A stretch of 64,000 nt of DNA, taken from RYN-230 sp963713815 (GTDB lineage Bacteria > Actinomycetota > Actinomycetes > Streptosporangiales > Streptosporangiaceae). This document shows positions 58,445-64,000 of the stretch, piece after piece (the first letter of the stretch is position 1; every line of letters begins with the position of its first letter). The stretch covers positions 124,001 through 188,000 of the forward strand of contig CAVQNH010000045.1 in assembly GCA_963713815.1 (NCBI GenBank), in the 5' to 3' direction. The notes below the pieces were generated by a model. That model did no database searches. It was not told the origin of the DNA and saw only the letters and a list, made by a program, of their open reading frames with translations. The position numbers and the translations under genes were made by a program.

Positions 58445-59314
58445 TCAGAGGATACGGGCGAACCGGTTCTCTGGCTTGCGCATGACATAGAGCACTTCCT
58501 CATGCGCGGCGGTCAGCCGGCCCCGGGACAGCGCCGCGACCGCCTTCTGGGCGGCCAGGTAGCCCCGGGGTGCCGGGCGCAGGCCGCCGGCCAGCCCGCC
58601 CAGCGGCTGCTGCGCAGCGATCACCAGGCCGCGCATCAGCGCGTAGGACTGGACGCCGCGGGCCGAGGCGACCCGCTCGTATACCGCCGGATGCGGCCCC
58701 GGGCGGCCGGGACGGTGCTTGCGCCAGATCATCCGCCGGGTCCAGCCGGGCAGCACCCGGTCCAGGAAGCCGGCCGCGCAGTCCCGGTCACGGACCTGCA
58801 GGCACAGCAGGCCGCCGGGCTTGAGCGCGCCGACCAGCCGGTCCAGGACCAGTTCCGCGTGCTCGATCCGCTCCAGCAGCAGGGTGGCTTGCACGATGTC
58901 GAAGGAGCGCTGCGGCAGCGGCACCGTCCGCAGGTCCCCGAGCAGGCAGCGGGCCAGGTCCGGGTGGCTGCCCCGTGCGGCCTGGGTGACCGGCTGGTCG
59001 TCGTCGACCAGGCCGACGGTCAGGTCGGCGCCGGCCGCGCGCAAGCCAGCGGCGCCCAGGTCACCGGCGGCCGTGATCGCGCCCGCCAGCAGCACGGCGA
59101 TCGGCTGCCCGAACCGCTCGCCCGCGTACCCCAGCGCCCAGCGGTCGAACAGCCCCGTCTCCGGGGCATCATCCGGTGCGTTACCGGTCTGCGCCCGCGG
59201 TTGCCTGGCCTGGGCATGACGCCCCTGGCCCCGGGCAACATCGTGGCCGGCAGTGCCGCCCCCCGGAACACCGCTCACCGATGTCACAAACACATAGCGT
59301 AGTCCCGCTGCCAT
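58445..59314 (-). CDS. SAM-dependent methyltransferase-like protein
   Basis: A 289-residue protein. The core has LTVGLVDDDQPVTQAARGSH, then LLGDLRTVPLPQRSFDIVQA and LKPGGLLCLQVRDRD, typical of class I methyltransferases. The usual glycine-rich SAM loop is weak (AGAITAAGDLGAAGLRAAGA). The substrate is unknown; adjacency to the PAPS-synthase-like gene suggests a sulfated metabolite or lipid, which is inference. The start is uncertain. Confidence 0.65.
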   Translation of the reverse strand: MAAGLRYVFVTSVSGVPGGGTAGHDVARGQGRHAQARQPRAQTGNAPDDAPETGLFDRWALGYAGERFGQPIAVLLAGAITAAGDLGAAGLRAAGADLTVGLVDDDQPVTQAARGSHPDLARCLLGDLRTVPLPQRSFDIVQATLLLERIEHAELVLDRLVGALKPGGLLCLQVRDRDCAAGFLDRVLPGWTRRMIWRKHRPGRPGPHPAVYERVASARGVQSYALMRGLVIAAQQPLGGLAGGLRPAPRGYLAAQKAVAALSRGRLTAAHEEVLYVMRKPENRFARIL

Positions 59315-59352
59315 TCGAAACGTAGTCGGGCCGACGTGGCGAGTCCGGGCAA

Positions 59353-59422
59353 TCTGCGGCCGAGCCCGTAGGCGAGGCCGGGCTAACTCTGCGGCCGAGC
59401 CCGTAGGCGAGGCCGGGCTAAC
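59353..59422. repeat. 35-bp perfect tandem duplication
   Basis: Two identical 35-bp copies (beginning tctgcggccgagcccgtagg) fill part of the 250-base gap between the methyltransferase and mfd. Confidence 0.93.
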
Positions 59423-59564
59423 AGAGCGCCTGGGGTGCGAGCGGCCTGGCCCGGAACGTAAACTAGGGGTATCCCGCGTGAGGGCTCCGGGCCCCCCGCT
59501 GCCCGCCAGCGCGGGCCTTTCGTGCTGCCTACCTCAGCTTCTCCTGCTGACCCCAAGGACACCA

Positions 59565-62500
59565 TTGAGCCTCGCCGGACTGCTCAGCGTCATCGCCGCG
59601 GATCCCCAGCTGCAGCGCGCCCTGAGCCAGGGCGACGCTGACACCGACCTCGTCGCGCCGCCCGCGCTGCGCCCCTTCCTGGCCGCCTCGATCGCCACCA
59701 GCACCGGGGCGGCCGATTCTGCCACGGCCGATTCCACCACGGCCGATTCCACCACGGCCGATTCCACCACGGGCCAGCCCCGGTTCGTGCTCGCGGTGAC
59801 GGCGACGGCCCGCGAGGCGGAGAACCTGACCAGCTCGCTCGGATCGCTGCTGCCCGAGGGGACGGTGGCCTACTTCCCGGCCTGGGAGACCCTCCCGCAC
59901 GAGCGGCTGTCGCCCCGCTCGGACACCTCGGGACGGCGGCTCGCCGTGCTGCGCAGGCTGGCCCACCCGGACTCCGGCAGCGCCCGGTCGGGAGCCATCA
60001 CCGTGCTGGTCACCCCGGTACGCAGCCTGCTCCAGCCGATGGTGAGCGGGCTCGGTGACCTGGAGCCGGTGGCGCTGCGCAGCGGCCAGGCCGCCGACTT
60101 CGAGGAGGTCATCGCGCACCTGGTCGAGATCGGGTACGCGCGCACCGACCTGGTCGAGCACCGCGGCGAGATCGCGGTCCGCGGCGGCATCCTGGATGTG
60201 TTCCCGCCCACCGAGGAGCACCCGCTCCGGGTGGAGTTCTGGGGCGACACGGTCGAGGAGATCCGCTACTTCCGGGCGGCCGACCAGCGCAGCCTGCACG
60301 CCGCCGCCGAGGGCCTGTGGGCGCCGCCGTGCCGGGAACTGCTGCTCACCCCGGAGGTGCGGGAGCGGGCCCGGCGACTCGCGGAGGATCATCCCGGGCT
60401 GGCCGAAATTCTGGGCCAGCTGGCCGACGGTATCGCCGTCGAGGGCATGGAGGCGTTCGCGCCGGTCCTGGCGGACCGGATGGAACTCCTGCTCGACCAC
60501 GTCCCCCCGGGCGGCCTGGTGCTGGCCTGCGATCCCGAGCGGATCTGGGCCCGGGCCGACGACCTGGTCCGGACCAGCCAGGAATTCCTGGAGGCCTCCT
60601 GGGTGACCGCCGCCGCGGGCGGCCAGGCCCCCATCGACCTGGGCGCGGCCGCGTTCCAGCCGCTGCCCGGGGTCCGGGAGGCCGCCCAGCACCTGGGCAT
60701 CGCCTGGTGGACGGTGACCCCGTTCAGCAGCGCTGAAACGACCGGTGCCGAGGGCACTCTTACCGGCAGCACGGACGAGGCGGACCCCGGCCAGGGGGAA
60801 CGCGTTTCGTTGCAGATGCACGCCGCACCAGTGCCCGGCTACCGGGGCGAGACGGCGCGCGCCGTCGCGGACGTGCGCCAGTGGCTGGCCGACGGCTGGC
60901 GGGTGGTGCTGGTCACCGAGGGCCACGGGCCCGCCCAGCGGCTGGCCGAGATGCTGCGCGGCGAGGAAATCGGGGCCCGCCTCGGCGACCTGGACCAGCC
61001 GCCCGAGCCGTCCGTGCCGTACGTCAGCACCGGGCTGATCGGGCAGGGGTTCACCTGGCCCTCGATCAAGCTCGCGGTGCTCACCGAGGAGGATCTGGCC
61101 GGGCAGCGGACCGCCAGCAAGGACATGCGGATGCCGACCCGCCGGCGTCCTGGCATCGACCCGCTGCAGCTCCAGACGGGCGACTACGTCGTGCACGAGC
61201 AGCACGGCGTGGGGCGCTACCTGGAAATGACCAGCCGCAACATCCAGGGCGCCACCCGGGAGTACCTGCTCATCGAGTACGCGCCCAGCAAGCGGGGCCA
61301 GCCGCCGGACCGGCTCTACGTGCCCACCGACCAGCTCGACCAGGTCACCCGCTACGTCGGCGGGGAGGCACCGAGCCTGCACCGGCTGGGCGGGGCGGAC
61401 TGGGCCAAGACCAAGGGCCGGGCGCGGAAGGCGGTCCGGCAGATCGCGGGCGAGCTGATCCGGCTGTACTCGGCGCGGATGGCCTCGCCCGGGTACGCGT
61501 TCGGCGCGGACACCCCGTGGCAGCGCGAGCTGGAGGACGCGTTCCCGTACGTGGAGACCCCGGACCAGCTGGAGGCCATCGACGAGGTCAAGCGGGACAT
61601 GGAACGCCCGGTCCCGATGGACCGGCTGATCTGCGGTGACGTCGGATACGGCAAGACCGAGATCGCGGTGCGGGCCGCGTTCAAGGCGGTCCAGGACGGC
61701 CAGCAGGTCGCGGTGCTGGTCCCGACCACGCTGCTCGCGCAGCAGCACTACGCGACGTTCAGCGAGCGGTTCGCGCCGTTCCCGGTCACGGTGGCGAGCC
61801 TGTCCCGGTTCTCCAGCGACGCCGAGGCGGCCCGGATCCGGGAAGACATGAGCGAGGGCAAGGTGGACGTGGTGGTCGGCACGCACCGGCTGCTGTCCCC
61901 GGACACCCACTTCTCCCGGCTCGGGCTGGTCATCCTGGACGAGGAACAGCGGTTCGGGGTGGAGCACAAGGAGTACCTCAAGCGGATGCGGACCGAGGTC
62001 AACGTGCTGGCCATGTCGGCCACCCCGATCCCGCGCACGCTGGAGATGGGCATCGCCGGCATCCGGGAGATGTCCACCATCCTCACCCCGCCCGAGGAGC
62101 GCCATCCGGTGCTGACCCTGGTCGGCCCCTACGACGAGAAGCAGATCGGCGCGGCCATCCGGCGCGAGCTGCTCCGCGACGGCCAGGTGTTCTTCGTGCA
62201 CAACCGGGTGAGCTCGATCAGCCGGGTGGCCGCCCGCCTCGGCGAGCTGGTCCCGGAGGCCCGGATCGCGGTGGCGCACGGCCAGATGAACGAGCACACG
62301 CTCGAGCAGATCATGGGCGATTTCGTGGACCGCAAGTTCGACGTGCTGGTGTCCACCACGATCATCGAATCCGGGCTGGACATCCCCAACGCCAACACGC
62401 TGATCGTGGACCGCGCCGACGCCTACGGGCTGCCCCAGCTGCATCAGCTGCGCGGCCGGGTCGGGCGCGGCGTCGAGCGCGGGTACGCCTACTTCCTGTA

Positions 62501-63242
62501 CCCGCCGGAAGTGCCGCTGACCGAGACCGCGCACGAGCGGCTGGCCACCATCGCCCAGCACACCGAGGCCGGGGCGGGCATGTACGTGGCCCTGAAGGAC
62601 CTGGAGATCCGCGGGGCGGGCAACCTGCTCGGCGGGGAGCAGTCCGGGCACATCGCCGGGGTCGGGTTCGACCTGTACGTGCGGATGATCGGCGAGGCGG
62701 TCAGCGAGCTGAAGGGCGACGGGCCGGCCGAGCGGCCCGAGGTCCGGGTCGAGCTGCCGGTCAACGCGCACATCCCGCACGACTACGTGGCCGGCGAGCG
62801 GCTGCGGCTGGAGGCGTACACCCGGATCGCGGCCATCGACTCGCCCGACGACATCGCGGAAGTCCGTGACGAGCTCACCGACCGCTACGGCCCGCCGCCG
62901 GAGCCGGTGACCAGCCTGCTCGACGTGGCCCGGCTGCGGGCCCGGGCGCGGCGGGCCGGGCTGACCGACATCGTCCAGCAGGGCACGTTCCTCCGGTTCT
63001 CCCCGGTCAACCTGCCCGACTCACGCCAGGTCCGGGTCCAGCGGCTGTACCCGAAGACCGTGCTCAAGCCGGCCACCCGTAGCATGCTCGTACCGGTGCC
63101 CAGGGCAGGATCAGGCCGGCGCCCGGGACAGCCCGCCCCGCCGGGCGCCCCGCTGCTCCGGGACACCGAACTCCTGACCTGGTGCGCGCAGCTCATCGAG
63201 GCCATCTTCGAGCCTGACGCACCGGTGACACCTGAGGGATAG
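59565..63242 (+). CDS. mfd: Transcription-repair coupling factor
   Basis: A 1225-residue DNA translocase that removes stalled RNA polymerase and recruits UvrA. Order: UvrB-like N-terminal domains (about 1-400), the RNA polymerase-interacting domain (TGDYVVHEQHGVGRYLEM), helicase motifs GDVGYGKTEIA (Walker A), LDEEQRFGVEHKE and SATPIPRTLEMG, then VSTTIIESGLDIPNANT and RGRVGRGVERG, and the C-terminal regulatory domain. A TTG start at 59565 with AAGGA upstream fits homologues (SLAGLLSVI); a GTG at 59478 would add 29 residues. An ADSTT repeat lies near residue 50. Confidence 0.95.
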   Translation: MSLAGLLSVIAADPQLQRALSQGDADTDLVAPPALRPFLAASIATSTGAADSATADSTTADSTTADSTTGQPRFVLAVTATAREAENLTSSLGSLLPEGTVAYFPAWETLPHERLSPRSDTSGRRLAVLRRLAHPDSGSARSGAITVLVTPVRSLLQPMVSGLGDLEPVALRSGQAADFEEVIAHLVEIGYARTDLVEHRGEIAVRGGILDVFPPTEEHPLRVEFWGDTVEEIRYFRAADQRSLHAAAEGLWAPPCRELLLTPEVRERARRLAEDHPGLAEILGQLADGIAVEGMEAFAPVLADRMELLLDHVPPGGLVLACDPERIWARADDLVRTSQEFLEASWVTAAAGGQAPIDLGAAAFQPLPGVREAAQHLGIAWWTVTPFSSAETTGAEGTLTGSTDEADPGQGERVSLQMHAAPVPGYRGETARAVADVRQWLADGWRVVLVTEGHGPAQRLAEMLRGEEIGARLGDLDQPPEPSVPYVSTGLIGQGFTWPSIKLAVLTEEDLAGQRTASKDMRMPTRRRPGIDPLQLQTGDYVVHEQHGVGRYLEMTSRNIQGATREYLLIEYAPSKRGQPPDRLYVPTDQLDQVTRYVGGEAPSLHRLGGADWAKTKGRARKAVRQIAGELIRLYSARMASPGYAFGADTPWQRELEDAFPYVETPDQLEAIDEVKRDMERPVPMDRLICGDVGYGKTEIAVRAAFKAVQDGQQVAVLVPTTLLAQQHYATFSERFAPFPVTVASLSRFSSDAEAARIREDMSEGKVDVVVGTHRLLSPDTHFSRLGLVILDEEQRFGVEHKEYLKRMRTEVNVLAMSATPIPRTLEMGIAGIREMSTILTPPEERHPVLTLVGPYDEKQIGAAIRRELLRDGQVFFVHNRVSSISRVAARLGELVPEARIAVAHGQMNEHTLEQIMGDFVDRKFDVLVSTTIIESGLDIPNANTLIVDRADAYGLPQLHQLRGRVGRGVERGYAYFLYPPEVPLTETAHERLATIAQHTEAGAGMYVALKDLEIRGAGNLLGGEQSGHIAGVGFDLYVRMIGEAVSELKGDGPAERPEVRVELPVNAHIPHDYVAGERLRLEAYTRIAAIDSPDDIAEVRDELTDRYGPPPEPVTSLLDVARLRARARRAGLTDIVQQGTFLRFSPVNLPDSRQVRVQRLYPKTVLKPATRSMLVPVPRAGSGRRPGQPAPPGAPLLRDTELLTWCAQLIEAIFEPDAPVTPEG
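59712..59771 (+). repeat. 4 x 15-bp tandem repeat in mfd
   Basis: gccgattctgccacg followed by three identical copies of gccgattccaccacg encodes an ADSTT pentapeptide repeat in the N-terminal domain. Confidence 0.93.
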
Positions 63243-63256
63243 GAAGGGACGCCGTC

Positions 63257-63946
63257 GTGCTCCGCACCCCCATCACCCTGACCGCCGCGGCGCTGGCCGC
63301 TGCGCTCGCGCTGACCGCCTGCGGGAACGTCCAGCTGGGCGCGGCAGCCGTCACGAACACGTCGCGGATCCCCACCGCGACCGTGTCGGCCGAGGTGAAC
63401 AACCTGGACGCGGCCTACAAGGCGGACAAGGCCAAGGTCCAGCTCCAGTTCCCGGCGTCGCAGATGCCCCAGCAGGTGCTCAGCTGGCTGGTCCGCTTCC
63501 GGGTCCGGGAGCAGATGGCGGCGCGCAACCACCTGACCATCACCCGCGCCGAGACCCAGTCGGCGCTCGCGTCGGCGTCCGCCCAGGCCAAGCAGAGCGG
63601 GGTCACGCTCACCGATCTGGCCGTGGCCAACGGGATACCGCCGGACCAGATCAACGAGCTGGGCCGGTACGTGGCCATCCAGAACCAGCTGCTGGACCGG
63701 CTCGACGGCGGCACGCTGCCGACCGCCTCCGCGGCCCTGCAGACGCTGGGGAACCAGTTCAACACCTACCAGTGCCGGGCGGCCAAGAGCATGGGCATCC
63801 GCGTCAACCCGCAGTTCGGGCGGCTGGACTACAGCCAGGTGTCGGTGATCCCGGCGCCGGCCAAGCTCGCGGCGGCCCCGCACAGCGCATCGCCCAGCCC
63901 CAGCGCGTCCCCGACGCCCAGCCCGCAGCTGACGCCCGCTTGCTGA
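63257..63946 (+). CDS. SurA N-terminal-like lipoprotein
   Basis: A 229-residue lipoprotein. The signal peptide ends in the lipobox LALTAC (Cys22), followed by a helical SurA-like chaperone domain (TATVSAEVNNLDAAY, QMPQQVLSWLVRFRVREQMA). It lacks the peptidyl-prolyl isomerase domain and ends in a Ser/Pro-rich tail. It follows mfd by 14 bases, a conserved order in actinomycetes. The GTG start has AGGAAGGGA upstream. Confidence 0.85.
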   Translation: MLRTPITLTAAALAAALALTACGNVQLGAAAVTNTSRIPTATVSAEVNNLDAAYKADKAKVQLQFPASQMPQQVLSWLVRFRVREQMAARNHLTITRAETQSALASASAQAKQSGVTLTDLAVANGIPPDQINELGRYVAIQNQLLDRLDGGTLPTASAALQTLGNQFNTYQCRAAKSMGIRVNPQFGRLDYSQVSVIPAPAKLAAAPHSASPSPSASPTPSPQLTPAC

Positions 63947-63965
63947 GGCGGCCGGAGCGACCGCA

Positions 63966-64000
63966 GTGACAGACCAGGCAGCTAACGGTCATACCGCCCG
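63966..64000 (+). CDS. Start of a further gene, truncated by the window edge
   Basis: A GTG with GGAG nine bases upstream opens MTDQAANGHTA and runs off the edge. Too little is present to identify it. Confidence 0.4.
   Translation, partial: MTDQAANGHTA

Noticed and set aside
59529..62780. 1083-codon minus-strand open frame opposite mfd
   Set aside because: Antisense shadow; mfd is unmistakable on the plus strand.
1..64000. tRNA, rRNA, riboswitch or insertion sequence genes
   Set aside because: No tRNA-like T-loop context, rRNA segment, known riboswitch core or transposase was seen by reading; a covariance-model scan would be needed to exclude them formally.

Overview
The window is very GC-rich DNA from a high-GC actinomycete. 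Support comes from the mycothiol gene mshD, glnR, bldC, a Nur-type Fur regulator, a DivIVA/FilP-like coiled-coil protein, the actinobacterial rex-hemACDB cluster, resB/ccsB cytochrome c biogenesis, DUF1416/DUF4395/DUF4229 genes and frequent GTG starts. Many neighbourhoods recall Streptomyces, but their order is rearranged and an acid-type G1 peptidase is present. A Streptosporangiales- or Catenulisporales-like soil actinomycete is plausible; the species cannot be named from this window.

Layout. 0-9.5 kb: the N-terminus of a membrane molybdopterin oxidoreductase, a MarR regulator divergent from a YceI protein, an alcohol dehydrogenase, a dipeptidase and a convergent arginase-family gene (both frame-broken), a double DUF427 protein, an exopolyphosphatase, a DivIVA-like protein and a gamma carbonic anhydrase. 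9.5-15.6 kb: mshD and glnR, MoaD-like, an ECF sigma/anti-sigma pair, then a sulfur operon (thioredoxin, leader-like ORF, DUF4395, rhodanese, DUF1416). 15.6-21.7 kb: a phosphate block (small membrane ORF, GntR, phoU, PHO box, pstSCAB). 22-26.1 kb: a pair of degenerate TraG/VirD4-like membrane ATPase relatives. 26.2-36 kb: murT-gatD, DsrE, nitrobindin, broken G1 peptidase, nur, ygfZ, proline dehydrogenase, proC, acuC-like, an excisionase-type HTH and bS22. 36-48.6 kb: acyltransferase, HAD phosphatase, a 7TM-monooxygenase fusion, glutaredoxin, rex with its operator, hemA-C-D-B, a Prim-Pol protein, hemL and a DMT transporter. 49-53.2 kb: cytochrome c maturation (phosphatase, TlpA, ResB, CcsB) without ccdA. 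53.2-64 kb: a lethal-factor-like zincin with a small partner, bldC, a threonine-dehydratase-like enzyme, DUF4229, a PAPS-synthase-like enzyme with a methyltransferase, mfd, a SurA-like lipoprotein and the start of another gene.

Three window-wide patterns stand out. (1) Six reading frames are broken, each by a net single extra base (or two missing), including genes that should be functional (pstS, ccsB). This suggests insertion-type sequence errors or a local burst of decay. (2) At least ten genes have a TANNNT -10 hexamer 6-7 bases before the start codon and no Shine-Dalgarno sequence, the signature of leaderless transcripts. (3) Short tandem duplications are very common: 15-bp units inside coding regions, and 14-35-bp units at gene ends and promoters, including 3 x 22 bp before glnR and 5 x 14 bp before rex.

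The best candidates for under-described biology are the lethal-factor-like zincin with its small neighbour, the TraG-like pair that has lost its P-loops, the 7TM-monooxygenase fusion in the rex/heme region, and the repeat arrays upstream of glnR and rex.
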